Positions 1 through 13,100 of a stretch of DNA of 64,000 bases are shown piece by piece (the first letter of the stretch is position 1; each line of letters begins with the position of its first letter). The stretch lies in assembly GCA_947561715.1 (NCBI GenBank), contig OX387203.1, positions 1,364,001 to 1,428,000 on the forward strand, given 5' to 3'. The position numbers were made by a program, and so were the translations under genes. The notes beneath the pieces are model-generated. The model was not told where the DNA came from, did not search any database, and saw only the letters and a program-made list of their open reading frames with translations. This DNA is from Ascidia mentula (taxonomy: Eukaryota; Chordata; Ascidiacea; Phlebobranchia; Ascidiidae).

Positions 1-103
1 TGATTGTATTCGTTCCAAACGGCACAAAGACACAACAGATAATCCGCACACGCATATGTCTCAACAACTTTCCACAAAGCAGTTACGTCATCATTCACTG
101 ACG

Positions 104-3100
104 TCACTGCACCTCGATGGGAATTTTGTTTGCCGTTTTTGTGAGATAGTGTTTGATGGATGCAGAGTACGTGCGGGCGTTTATTATATAAGGAGTGTGG
201 GTCGGAATCCGTAAGTCCTGTGAACAAAATCAACGCAAATTTCCCATGGAGTTTCTAAAATTTTAAATTTGAAAACTTCACTCACCCCATCGATCCCCAA
301 TATCCTCTGCCGGTATCTCGCGTCGCTGAATGACGTCATACGCGCGCCACGTGACTTGTCCGTAAAGTTACTCAACCATGACGATCGCCGTTCCGCCTCG
401 CTGCGGTTGAGTGCGCCTAGACCTTGATCCAAAACCAAAGACGGGGTTTCTGCAAAAGATTCGTATTTTCTGACCCGGGCTGCTATAAATTAATGCAAGA
501 CCCAGACACACTAGTCCCCATTAAACGGTTGTACATCACACGGTAGATCTTGAATGTAAGGGTGTTTCAACCATTCTGATAGAGGCCTCATGCGGAAACT
601 TACGCGGTCCTCTCGCTTCTCCACATTTCTTCACGACTTTTCGTAAAACTTCGTCAGGAAGCAAATTGCTCGAAACTCCCATGCGAAGCAGGACATTAGC
701 TGGGGAAGAAATGGAACATTTTCAAACAAATTTACCATGACAACAAGTTATTTTTTTAAGAAGCCCGCATTGAGGATACCATATTATCTCAAAGCGAGTT
801 TGTAACGACGAGAATTGCATGTATGACGTTGTTTAACGAGCCATGACGAATAAACACAGGTCATAAATTAGTGTCATAATAAATTCGAAAGTAGTTTAGT
901 TTGTTGATCAGAAACTTTGAAACAGTTGAAATATATTCGTTCCAGAAGACTTACCTGGAGTAAAGCGAGAGAGGACGGACCCAGGATCAATTTCTTCTTT
1001 CTCCTTTTCAGGAGCTTCCAGTCCCGTCCAATCAACTTCCAACACGTCAGCAGCTTCTATTATTTCATAAAATGAAGGGAATAGCGGCGTTGTTGTAATC
1101 AAGATTAAATAAGTAAAAGTTACCAGATTTGGATTCCTTCTCTCGCTTTGTCGAAGGCGAAGAAGGTTCTGCCTTTTTCTCTTTGTTTCTCTTCTGTTTA
1201 TTATAAGGATGCCTGGAATCTGCACAAAAATATATTAAATTTAACAAAACAAGATTTTTTTTAACTGTTTCACTTTCCGAAAAAATTTTTAATAACATCA
1301 CTGAAAAACACAATCAAAAAGCACAAAACATAATTTATTCAAATGTGGAGTCACAACAGCAACCTTTTTCGGGTCGTCCTCTTGATAATTTCCTGTCTGC
1401 ACGGCCACTACGTGGCGCCAAAGGTGTGTGACGTCGTTGCCTTCTTGGCGAGCGAGTCGAACTTCGTGAAGTTGAAGAGGCACGTGACCTGTCACGGTTG
1501 ATTGCGGACATCTTATCGCGGAGAGCCGGTTTCGGTTCAGTGCCTCGGCGGCTACAGTGAAATTCAAAAGAAAAAGTTCATTGAGGATTTGTGCGGGGTC
1601 AAGTTAACATTACCTGCTACCGTCACGCCTGACTAGATATTCGCGGCTACGAGGACGGTCATGTGACAAATGACGTACATTGCTCTCGTGCGCCTTCTGG
1701 CGGTGCAAGTTTTCCGGTCGACCAGGTGGGCGTTTCGGTAAGTCCGCTCTAAATATATTAGTTTATTGGTGAGGTTGACATATGGACAATGATAAGTAAT
1801 TTATGCTGTCCAACAAGATACAATTCCTGCAGACAAAAAAAATGACACATGCCTTTTTGGATTTGATGCACTTCTTGAATGTGACAACATGCTATGTTGA
1901 GAGGCTCGATCATGTGTCCTCTGATGATCATATGCCACAACACGTGCAGGCGATGGTCTGGACTTCCTAAAATTGATTAATATTGTAAGGACGCAATTGT
2001 AAATGTTAAGTTAAAGGGATGTGACTATTGAGTTGTGTACAGGGACAAAAAATGAAGCTGATTAAAAACAACACCCAATTAAATTAAACCACTAATTTAC
2101 CTTTTTGTTTTGTCATAATCGACACTCGCTCCGCTGTCATGAATCGTCACCTCGAGTCTTAAATCCCTGTTGCTGTGTTGATCTCCACTCTTTCGCACTT
2201 CCCTGTAAGTCCCAGACGTTTCACTAATGGTCGGAGTGTTCCTCTCGCTGGAAAAGTGGTTTCGGTCACGAGAAATGCTCCTTGTCTTGCCATCCTTGTA
2301 TCTGTCATCACTGATGATGTCATCAATGGGCTTGCGAGCTGGAGGCCAGCGTTCTTTCGATATGTTCCGCTCCCGGGAGCTTGATGATTTTGTGCTCTTT
2401 TGCCATTCCATTGGTGGAACCCGTCGAGTTCTCGGAGGATCATTATATGGAGATGGTTTTCTAATTTCACGAACTCGCTGGACGCGCTCCGCCTTCATTG
2501 GTGGTAATTTCCTATCTCTGTAATCACTTTGTTTTGGTGGATGATCAACTACTGGCAATTTCCAGTTTGATTTTGTTCTTTCACCTCGAGAAGGAGGTGG
2601 GTCGATGCGACGTTCTAGTATCGCTGGAGGTCGATCCCGCTTTGCATAATCCTGTTCTGAACGACGAAGAGGTTTTCGTTTCTCTGCATTCAGGTGCTCT
2701 TTGAGCAATTGCAGGTTCTTCATGTCTTCAAACGAGAGTTGTTTTTCTGCGAACACGTCACTCTTTCTGCCGTAAACTTGTCTTTCGGCAACATGAGCTC
2801 CACGAGACGACTCCTTTTCCCTAATTCTACGCTCTTCATTTGTAGGACGATGTTCACCTCTTACATCTTCGACTTTTCTTCTCTCCAACCCACGTTCCTG
2901 GATAAACGAATCCTTTCTCACTTCTCTTCTGTCATCCCTGGGTTTGTAGGAATCTCGCTCATGAGAGGAATGTGAGTTACGAGACACTGGCGGAGGCGGG
3001 AGATGATGAACTGGAGATCTTTGGCGATGTCGACTAAAAATAAAATAAAACTAGTGTAATGTTTTAACATCATTTTTGTGGTTGTTTTAGTGGTAACAAA

Positions 3101-6100
3101 TAAAATAACTTTTGAGGTCTCTGCATTCTGATCAGAATCCAATGGTTTGGCCCAAGATAACTTATTTTGTAACTTAATTCACTTATTAAAGAGACCCAAC
3201 CAAGATCGAGTATTATAAAACTGATTTGTTTTTGTTTGTAAAAATTGTTGCTCAAAAAGGAAAAATAAATTAATTTACCACAGAGTAAGATAAAAGTTTG
3301 TGTTTTTGGAATCTCCTGTTAGCTTTATGACAAAGTAAGCCTTGGTAACAGATTTTAACAGAGTATAAAATCGTAGGTCGTACTGTGCCTTAGTAGTTAC
3401 TGTATCACTAAACACGACAGTTATGTAAGCTTACAAACAGACTGAATACTTTTGCTATTAGTTTTTAATCCCACCTGTCGCTTCTCTTAGGAGATAAAAC
3501 TCTTCTTGCTGGAGGAACTTTTTCTCTGGCTGGAGGAGGAGTTAAATCTCTAAATCCTGGAGATCTTCTCATTACAGGAGGAACTTTTTTCTCCATTCTT
3601 GCCTCTCTCTTCTTTTCTTTTCTTGACTCAAAGATAGGTTCTTTGTAAACGGGTTCCAACTCCCTAAAATTAATCATATTTGAATGTGAAGAAAACAGAC
3701 TTGTTGAATCACTTGGGTGGGATTTAAAAATCAAATTTTTAAAAAGCCATTAAAGAAATTCACAAAAGTAAGGTTTTTACTCTTACTCTTTGAAATATAC
3801 CAAATTGCAAATAACATCATGTGAACCTGTTAGACATTCGTTGTTTTTTCACGATTCTCTCTTCACTCTCGGATTTACTTCTTGTGTCCCTTTCTTGATC
3901 CCTGCTTCTCTTTTTCTTTACCTTTTTCTTCATTTTTCCACTTTCAACATCCTGTAAAACACGAGAAATACCAAAGAGTTTCAGATGGTTATTGTATTTA
4001 GTTTTATGAAAAATCAGAATTTTTAAAATACTGCAATATCCTCACAAAATTATTAAAGTTTTTGTTTGATTTCAAATTAATTTCTATTTTGGATAAGATC
4101 AACAAAAAATCAAGCTGCCTACCTCTTCCTCCAATCTTTGGTTTCTCATTGGAGGAAAACGTTGATCTTCAAAATCATCCTCCGTCATCCTGTGTTTCTT
4201 CTTCTTTTTCATCTTCGTCTTTTTCTTTGCTCCATGATCGCTCATGCTGTCGCTTTCAGGTGATTGAAGATGCCTGAGATTAAATCAACATCAAAAGTTA
4301 ACATCAAAAGTTAACAACAATTATAATTTCCAAACCAAGACACAAAGCTATATTGAACATGGTCCAGGTAGTGGTGGGATTCAAATATTCTAGCTCCAGT
4401 ATTCTCACGAGCAGCGTGCCATAGTAACCGCATGAATACAGTGCTTGAAGTGAATCATAAAGGCCTAAACATGCATTTGTTAACAACAGGTTCATATAGG
4501 TTCTTAAATTTCCAGTTGAATCCTACCACCATGTCCAGGTTAGAACTGTTCAATACTCAGTTCAACACATTCCTCTTTTTTAAAACTAGTTTTTGGATTC
4601 ATTTTTCACAACAATTCAGTAGTTTTTTTACAAGCAAATATATGCATTCTTACTTTGTATGTTTTGCAGATAGTTTTCTGCTGTGGTAGTCAGGTGTTAT
4701 AGACCTTGATGGACTCCGCGGTTGTTGATAATATTCCTTGTGTTTCTTTTTGGATAAAACTGCTTTGGCAACATCCTCACTACAAGCAGCAAAAACTATT
4801 TTTAAACTTGTAATCTAATATTGTGCGACTATTGCTGTCAGGCATACTAAGCAGTCCCGTTTAATTTTAATCCAAATTAGACACATTTTTGGTTAAAAAC
4901 TTTAACTACTGGAAAAATTATAGTAAGTATCAATATTTCGTGAATAAAAAATCTCAAGACCACATACAGTTGTTCATAGAAGGTTCATGAATTTATTTTT
5001 AACTTTTTAAACTAAATTAAACACAATTTCTCTTATTGAAAAAAAACTTATTGAAAAAAATAGAACATAATTATTTCATGAATGAAAAACATTTTACAAA
5101 CTTTGATGAAAACTCTGTGTGGTGAGATGATGTTGATCTCTCATCCCGACGCTCGATCAACTTTTTCTTCTTCGGTTTCTCTTCAATCGGACGAGTACTA
5201 CAGCCAAAAAAACAGAAAAAACATCAAAACATTGTACTACGATAACCAGTACACTGATGAGACCTCATAGGTCTAAACAGTGTCTACTACTTCCTGCTGT
5301 TCTCAATGGTTATTATGACTCTTTTGCTTATACAAAACATTAAATCAGCTTAAATATTTATTCTCAGCGCACCGATCATGTTTCTTCTGAACTTGGTGTG
5401 CTCTTTGAATAATCTCATCCCCGGAATACCCCATGGTCTTCTCCTTCTTCTGTTGTTTGTGTTTTTTCTGGACTTTGTCATAATCCTGTTGTCGGTGGTA
5501 ATGAGCCTCGTGACCATAACTCACCTCTGACAAATCATCTTAAAAAAACAACAGATTTAGCAAAAAAAAACAGCATGGGAAATTAGACAATTTACCTGTT
5601 TGTGAAGAGCGCTTGCTTTCTTTTGAAAAACTGTCATCTGAGTAACGGTCCTCTCTTGCCAATTGATAATGTCTGTGTATTTACAGAGAAACTTTAATCA
5701 CTGAATATTTACTTAACCAAGCGTAATTTTAGCCTATAAAGGTTAATTAGGTTTAGGAGATGTAATCACATGGAAAACATACTTTTTCTTGTCTGTTGCT
5801 TGCTTCTTGTAAATGACCTCCTCTTTTCTTTGATCCTTGTGACTCCAGGAATCGTGTGATGACACGGGCTTTTCTCCGTGCTCTAAATATCATGCAAATA
5901 TGTTGACATTAAACTAATTTTTACACAAAAATTAAAACTTAGGATCAAAAACATGCTGAAATAAAATAAAAAGCTTGATTGAATCATTTACTTTTGGAAA
6001 GGCTGTGGTGTGATCGAGATTGTTTTGCAACGTCCGGATGTGGTTGAACATCAAGATGAGGATCATATTGTTTTTTTCCTCTTCTTTCTCTGCTCCTACC

Positions 6101-7585
6101 ACGCTCCTGATCCTAAAGCAAAAACGTCAGAGATTCAACGCCAGTACCTCAACAGTGTTTACTACAAAAGGAGATGGTAAAAATTATCTTAGGGTAAGTA
6201 ATAAGCCAAGAAAACAGGTTTTCATTTGCTTGTTGTAAAACCACATTACATGTTACTACATATTAATTTGTGGACTACAGTGTGTAGTTTTACAAACCCT
6301 GTTTGATGTACATTTCGTAACTAACCTTAGGTCTGTACATTGGTTCAGGAGAAGGACTTTGGTATCTTTGCCGTTTAGTGACATGTTTAATTTGACGAGG
6401 TGGTGATGTAGGAGAAGAACTGCGAGACAAAGATCGTGAAACTTTTCGCTTGTGACCCCGAGCTTCATCCGCCTTTGATCTGAATTCAATGAGACAAAAT
6501 TATTAAAACAAAACAAGATTTTGCCACTGCAAAATAAACTATAAATTTTGGTAAGCAAGCAATGGGTGTAAAAACAGTAATGGTGCACCAAACTTTAAAT
6601 ATATAAAAATGAAACACAAATATTTTAATATGTTGCCAGCACACCTTGAGTGGTGTTGGTGGTCTCTCGTAAAATCTTTGTTGTGTTCATCAAATTCTCG
6701 ACGAACTTTCGATGAATGCCTTGGGATTTCATCTAAATAAAGAAATATTTTAGTAATCAAGTCAAAAAGGCCATTTTGTTGCAGTTCTGCGGGGAGGGTG
6801 TTCTGACATCTAAATATGTCCTAGATCCAGTACAATAAAACTCTTTAAATGAGTACAGAATCTACCAACACCCTTATGGGCAACAAATACTTGTACCTGG
6901 TTTTCTGTTATATAACTTGTTAGGTTACCTACCTATATATTCATGTTTCTTGCTTTTTTCCTTTATCTGGAGTACATCCTGCATAGCAAGAAAAACACTG
7001 ATTAAGGCACAGTTTGCCTTATCATAATTCAACCCAAAATGTACCTTGGATGAAGACTTTAATTTGTTTTTCTTTTTGGTATTCTCAAACTTATGCTTTA
7101 AAATCGGTTCATCCGTTTTGTCGTGTTTACTTTTATGGTCGTAGTATTTGTCCTGCAACAATAGAACAATATACCAGATTGGAAAAAATGTTTAGCGAAA
7201 ATTTACCGATAATCCGGGCAATATTAATGAGCTAATGCATTAACATACGAAAAAAACGTTGCGATCGTCCGCGCAATTAACGATCGCCGAAACCAAATCC
7301 TCCGTGCAAACAACCAACTTTCCAATCTGGTCAGTATACAACATTCTTAATTTGGGAACAAACGATATTTGGAAAGATTTATCAATAACCATTCCAACGT
7401 GGTGTAGAATTATTTTTTGGTTTATAATTTTGGTTGCCTCTAATTTTCGAAGAAAAAAGTCAAAAAAACCTCACCTGCTGTTCGTACTTTCGTACGGGTT
7501 GATCATCACCTAGCCTTTGGAATACATTACTTCGAGATGCGTGTTTTGCATCTTCTTTCTTCCGATGCTTACCGCTGTGCGACAT
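104..7585 (-). CDS. ZC3H13: ZC3H13/Flacc-type subunit of the m6A writer complex
   Basis: 22 coding exons (7475-7585, 7045-7152, 6933-6978, 6645-6732, 6326-6479, 5992-6112, 5783-5882, 5596-5672, 5373-5538, 5114-5197, 4654-4779, 4123-4273, 3827-3951, 3475-3663, 2101-3033, 1614-1748, 1364-1551, 1124-1219, 955-1056, 604-699, 286-449, 104-217) keep one frame, about 1157 residues. The N-terminus has SNVFQRLG, like SVFERLG of human ZC3H13. The middle is Arg/Ser/Lys/Glu-rich low complexity. The last six exons match the conserved C-terminal domain: VLEVDWTGL, SRFTP, LLRMGVS, DQGLGALNRSEAERRSSWLS. In animals this protein bridges WTAP/VIRMA to the METTL3/14 methyltransferase in the nucleus. No CCCH finger is seen, whereas vertebrate ZC3H13 has one near its N-terminus. 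Three donors are weak (GTTTTC after 5114, GTTCAC after 3827, GTTGCT after 1364). Family assignment is strong; middle exon edges are less sure. Confidence 0.9.
4369..4531. mobile_element. hAT-type MITE in a ZC3H13 intron
   Basis: The ends are inverted: TAGTGGTGGGATTCAA on the left and TTGAATCCTACCACCA on the right. The flanks ggtccagg (4361-4368) and tgtccagg (4532-4539) match at 7 of 8 bases, as expected of an aged 8-bp hAT target duplication. The termini match the element at 36947-37127 but the interior differs. It carries no coding capacity. Confidence 0.7.
7174..7330. mobile_element. Short inverted-repeat element, copy 1 (ZC3H13 intron 1)
   Basis: It begins CCAGATTGGAAAA and ends TTTCCAATCTGG, about 157 bp with no coding capacity. 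The interior shares spaced blocks with the element at 8646-8785 (a run containing GATAATC, then CAATTAACG, then AAATCCT). Two copies with the same inverted ends indicate a MITE-like family. The target duplication is unclear, so the superfamily is not assigned. Confidence 0.65.
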
Positions 7586-9060
7586 TTCTTACAAATTGCA
7601 AGTTTGTTGTGCAAAGTTGTTCTTGCAAAACTTTCATTCCAAGTCCAACCAGTCCTACCAATATGCGTGGATAATACTATTACGTCGAATATTCAAATAC
7701 AAGTAAGTATGAATGTGGGTTACTGGGGCTGACATTAACAAACCAGATGCTTGTTAACAAATGAAACTTTTGAAGTACTAAACACACAGTTTTCAGATGA
7801 TCAGTGTATATGTATGCAAGAGAATATTGGTTTACAACACGCCAAACAGTTAGTTTGTGATTAATGCATTTTATCAAGTACCGGGTTTCTTATGTTAACG
7901 TACCTTCCTCACTAGACTGGATGAGAGAGAGCGATAGTTGATTTGCGCTGACAAATTACTGATTTCTATAAATCTAAACAGTTTGCTATGAATCAAGTTT
8001 TATAATGTTTAAAAATGTGACACAATTCAAAATTTAAAAAATTGTGCTTTAAACGTTTTAAAATAAAAATTAGGGTTTTTTTTGTCTTCTCTACACTAGA
8101 AACTAGTAACTCTACAACCAACTGCCAGCTACCAATAATATATTTAAACTTTTTTGTTTTTATTGCAACAACACAAAACGGGACGAGGATTATATCAATT
8201 TATTTAGGCGCACGAGTTTGCTGTATTTTTTCATAAATATTTTTTTGCTCGTTGTGAACGTTTGTGGTAATTTTTAACACTCATTGTCGTTTTTCGCGAT
8301 ACGGAATTCTAGAAACAATCCTTTTTTTTCGAAAAGTGTGGTTGTGTAGTTAACTTATTGTTATTGTACTCATGATGTTCTAAGCTAGCGATTGAGATAA
8401 TGATATTTCCGTACCAATTAAATTGATACGTCGATCAATGGTAAAATCAAGAAGTTAACACTAAAAAAACGTTTCCAACAGAAAACTTTCATGAAAACTT
8501 TACCCTCAATTTGGAAACAGCATCAAAAGCATGTAAGCAATTAAAAGGAGTCATTTCCTTTAAAACCCACTAAGTTATATTCCTATAGTTTAGAAAAGTA
8601 AACTTATTTTGCACAAAATCCATACTGACAGATATAAACTAGGTACCAGATTGGAAAAATGTTGCGAAATTTTGCTGACAAAACAACTAGCTTATGCAAT
8701 AACATAGAAAAATGTTCTGATAATCTGCCCAATTAACGCTCATTGAAAAAATCCTTTGCACACACTAAAAACTTAACCAATCTGGCATATATGCCCCAGG
8801 TAAAAAAAAAAATTGTTTTAAATTTAATGCTAATCCGCAGAGCAAAATTAACTAATACATTAAAATATGTTAAATATTTTCTAGTTGACATACTGTACAT
8901 GAAATCACAGCAAAAATAAATACCTCGCTCCGATCAAAAACTCCTTTACTCAGGAATATGTATATTAACCTGAAACTTTCATGCATGTTTAAGGGCATAT
9001 CAGTTGTGCAGTTTTGTGTGAGTCTTTTCTGTTTAAAGTATTGGATTGTGGAGTAGAAAA
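7586..9060. other. Intergenic space between ZC3H13 and UBC9 (head-to-head)
   Basis: The two genes start divergently, so this 1.5 kb must hold the promoters of both, although I see no clear TATA box. It contains the second copy of the CCAGATTGG element. A TTTAAAG acceptor-like sequence just before 9036 could be the 3' splice site of a UBC9 leader intron or a spliced-leader addition site. Confidence 0.5.
8646..8785. mobile_element. Short inverted-repeat element, copy 2
   Basis: It has the same termini (CCAGATTGGAAAA and CCAATCTGG) and shared internal blocks as the copy at 7174-7330, about 140 bp. It lies between ZC3H13 and UBC9 and has no coding capacity. Confidence 0.6.
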
Positions 9061-9540
9061 ATGGAAGGGATTGCCGCTGCCAGACTCGCAGAAGAACGGA
9101 AAAAATGGAGAAAAGATCACCCACATGGATTCGTCGCTAAACCAATGAAGAACGAAAACGGCACCATTAACCTTATGCAATGGGAGTGTGCGATCCCTGG
9201 AAAGGCTGACACACTATGGGATGGTGGTTTGTACAAACTGCGAATGATATTCAAGGATGACTATCCATCATCTCCACCCAAATGCCGATTTGAGCCTGGA
9301 TTGTTTCATCCCAATGTTTATCCCTCTGGAACAGTTTGCTTATCAATACTTGACGAGGACAAGGATTGGAGACCAGCTATTACAGTTAAGCAGATTCTAC
9401 TGGGAATACAGGACTTGCTTACAGAACCCAACATTCGTGATCCAGCTCAAGCCGAGGCATATGCTGCCTATAGTCAAAACCGACCAGAATATGACAGACG
9501 TGTTAGGGAGCAAGCAAGCAAGTTTCGCGCTTGTGATTAG
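9061..9540 (+). CDS. UBE2I: SUMO-conjugating enzyme UBC9 (E2), intronless
   Basis: One open frame of 159 residues, against 158 in human UBC9. It aligns end to end: [76 protein letters not shown]. The catalytic cysteine is C93 in SGTVCLS, preceded by the HPN motif typical of E2 enzymes. UBC9 takes SUMO from the SAE1/UBA2 E1 and attaches it to lysines of PsiKxE sites, mostly in the nucleus. The ATG at 9061 was chosen because it matches the family N-terminus; the frame is open 15 bases further upstream but without another ATG. The absence of introns in the coding region is unusual among animals and suggests an old retrocopy or intron loss, but all key residues are intact. Confidence 0.98.
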   Translation: MEGIAAARLAEERKKWRKDHPHGFVAKPMKNENGTINLMQWECAIPGKADTLWDGGLYKLRMIFKDDYPSSPPKCRFEPGLFHPNVYPSGTVCLSILDEDKDWRPAITVKQILLGIQDLLTEPNIRDPAQAEAYAAYSQNRPEYDRRVREQASKFRACD

Positions 9541-10107
9541 TTGAATCATCTCCCAAACCTTAGTCCTACAACAAGGCAATACTGCCTGATAATGCAGTTG
9601 CATGAAAGTTGCAAAATGATTTCCTGTAAATTACGATGTAACTGCCAGAACTTGATTGTACATAAAGTTGTCTTCAAGCTCTTTGTAGATAATTCATGAA
9701 TAGTGCTTGAAATATGTTAAGCTACTTTACATGATCAAAAAAGCTTGATCCATATATAGTTCAAATTTATAGTTTCAATTCAAAATTCTGGTTTAAGGCT
9801 TGCTTTGGTGTGTTAGTGGTCTTGCTTTCTGTTGTCTGTTCATTTAATCAAGTTCATGCTGATGTACCACACTTTCTAAATGACCTATTAACCAGCTATG
9901 TGTTTTTAACATAGAAAAGTGTAATTGCCTTCAAAATTGTGAAGCACGACCACTCGCAAATTAAACCCTCTTTCTTCCAATTGAGTTCATGTTCTACTTT
10001 TTGAAATCGGTGAAAATTCGGATTTTGTGCCCTAACATTAAACTTTGTTTTCTCTTCTTAGGTTTTTAACATAAGAAAGTAGTAGTGTCTGGCTGAAAGC
10101 ACCTATA
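9541..10107. other. UBC9 3' UTR and ATF2/7 5' region
   Basis: Only about 570 bp separate the UBC9 stop from the ATF2/7 start, on the same strand. A pyrimidine-rich tract followed by TTCTTAG ends at about 10061, a good 3' splice site 46 bp before the ATG. I see no matching upstream donor close by. It may receive a distant leader exon or a trans-spliced leader. Confidence 0.4.
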
Positions 10108-13100
10108 ATGTCTGAGCCAACTGGTGGCGAAAATGATGACAAGTTACGAAAACCGTTTGCGTGCTCAGCCCTTGGATGTGGGCAGGTACAACATATATAT
10201 ATGTTTAAAGTAAAAGAAAAAATGCATAGATTGATTCTGAAATATTTAACTGTCAGGCTTAGCTAGTTAAAATATAATAATATATGTATTAAAAACTTAA
10301 AATATATATATTTTAAAAACCTTAAAAACTGATGAATGTTTTGCATGCCAGATTGAGCTCAATGCATATTTAACAATCAACAACTTGGCATGGGCTAGGT
10401 TGGGTTGTTTTCTCTTCTTGTAAAATTTGCGAATTTCTAAATTGGTTATCATTGTTTTTAGAGGTTTTTAACATCAGAAAGACTTGATACACACAAACAA
10501 AAACATCAGATGACTCTGAAACTTGGTCCCACAAGAGTAGGAAATTTGCAGGATGTTCTGCCAATTGGTACACATGTGTTTGTTGTATGTCTTCAATCTT
10601 CTACATAGCAAGATACAGTGCTTCTAAGAGCAATTAATGACAATGTTGTAGAAGTTTTGGTCGCAGAAATAAAATATGAAACACTTTATTTTTAGATCAA
10701 ACTCCAACACCCACACGTGTTCTTCAAATGGGAAAAGAGATTGGTTTGTTTGATGAACTTAAGGAAAACCCCTTCGACCGCGAGTTTAAAACCGCACAAA
10801 AAGACGTAAGTTTAGCGGGGTACACCACGATACAAATATTGAATCACTGGGAGTCTATTACATCACTATTTATGTATGCGTTGATTCATATCAAGTTTCA
10901 GTGCAGCATTTTGTGACGTAGTTTCAGATCTTAATTGTCATCTCTGTCATTATGAATATATATTGATTTTGGTTAATAATTTTGTTTTTCTGTAAAACTG
11001 TTGTGTAGTTTTGATCATAAGACAAAAAATAGATGGTTATCTCTTGCTTGTTGTAAAGTTACATATTTGGTGACCTATGTTAAAGATTTATTGTGTAAAC
11101 TTGCTTGTACTTGTATGGAATTGAACTTGAGTGTCACTAGCCCTCAGGCAAAACGAGACTGTTCCTCCCAATTCGAATAAGCTTATGACGTCACCTCTCT
11201 TCCCTATCCACATAACTACAACCTTGGCGTGTGGTAATAACAAAATTGCCTGCACGTACCACATTTTCCCTGATAATTACACGGATTTTTGATCATTTGT
11301 GGCTGTGGATCATGATAGGCGTAACTTCCTGAACGTTAAAAGTTTCCGGGAAAGTTGGGAAACGATGGAATGTGTGGTGGAATTAAAAACTTAGAATGTT
11401 GGACCGACCAGTTTGCCCACGAATATTAGAGGCATATCACTGTTGGATATATATGTTCATATTCTTTCCATATTTTTAAAACATAGTTGAAATACATGTA
11501 AACAAAGTATATGACAAATATCCAAAATATTTGTGTTTATTCTGAGTATAAAGAGACTGGTCCATATTGCTATTAACATTGTCATGTTTCAAAGAAAACT
11601 GATGATGGCATAAGTTTTTGCCGAAACGTTTTGTTTTAAACATGACAATGTTAATAACAATACGCGCCAGTCTCTTTATACTCAGAATTATGAGGAAATC
11701 CGTGATTTGTGTTTCTAATTTCATGTTTATGTCGTTTAAGCTTTATATTACTGTATATGTTTACCAGTTCCTGTATTCTGAATAGTTTTGTATTAGGTTA
11801 TAAAACATGCAATGTTTTTATAGGTTGGTTTTACCCCTAAGCAACTCAGGGCAGCGTCTGTAGTTCAACAACTTCAACTTCGAAACAACAACCACAAAAC
11901 GAAAACCCCAACAACACCAACTTGGCCTTTGTGTATAAGTTCATCTGGTGACGTAGTGAGTCACTCTGGAACTAGTGTAAGTTACTACGGCATATCTGTG
12001 CTTCCTCTTTGTAGTAATGGTTAATGATTTGTCTAAACTTTTCTAGAAGCTCAATTAAACTGTGGAACTTTTTCTTGCTTGTCAATTTCTGTTTAAATAT
12101 GCTGAAAATCTGTTTTGGAAATTTGTTTTTATTTGTAAAAAACAACAATTTAAGACTAATTTTGCAATGATTACTACACACACACATATATATATATATA
12201 TACTATTTTTTTAGCATAAATACATCAACTTAAATCTATTCCCACCATTGCATTTTTAAAGATAAGAACACTTTGTTTTACAGCAACCAGTTCATGTTAT
12301 TGCCCTTACACCAACTCTCCCCTCACCTGGGTTACTATCTGGGGCTGGTCAATACTTTCTTCCACCTCTCATACCGTCCCCGCAAGGTCCGATTCCTGCC
12401 CTGCCAGGATATAATGCAACTTCACCTATGCAGGTTCCAGCCACGCTGCTCAGTCCAACTCTAATGCCCTTCCCAACAGGTTTGTTTCACATTAAATTTG
12501 ATGTTTTTTTTCCAAATTGTGTCCTTTTGTAACACAAGAATCAGCTGTAAAAAAAAATATTCACAGTAAAAATAACAACCCCTTCAGAAGTTCCAAGTTC
12601 CATTATGCAACGTTATAGTTTGCTGTGTTGGTATTACAAACAAAATATTATGGGGTTTTTTGCAACAAAATAGTATGGGTTTGTTTACAAGAAATTTTTA
12701 AATTCTGTCATGCATAGCGACACTTCAATGTATATACTGTAAACTCATAATAGGGTAGTTATTTTGTTGTAACATACATTTGGGTGACAAAATGAACAAC
12801 TACTTTTACCTCCAAAAAAATTTAGGCCATTTTTTTCAAGATATTTGTTGGCATAAATGAGTTTTGTTTGTAAAAACTACTCACAAAGGAAATGGACATC
12901 ATTTCCTGCTGTGCAGACCAAGATAAGATTAATTGCTGAGTCGTGAGCATTCCAGAACATTTCTTTCTCTGTATCCAGTTTACATTTCACTTTTAAGCAT
13001 TAATTCAGATGTATGGAAAGAAATTAGCCGTGGGAGGAGATTTATAGTGGTATTATTTAATAGTGGTATACAATATTGCACAGAGGTTTGCGATAAAATG

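Noticed and set aside
1298-1567. Open frame on the - strand near 1.4 kb
   Set aside because: The same DNA in another frame encodes an RS-rich segment that joins neighbouring ZC3H13 exons in phase; that frame is the real one.
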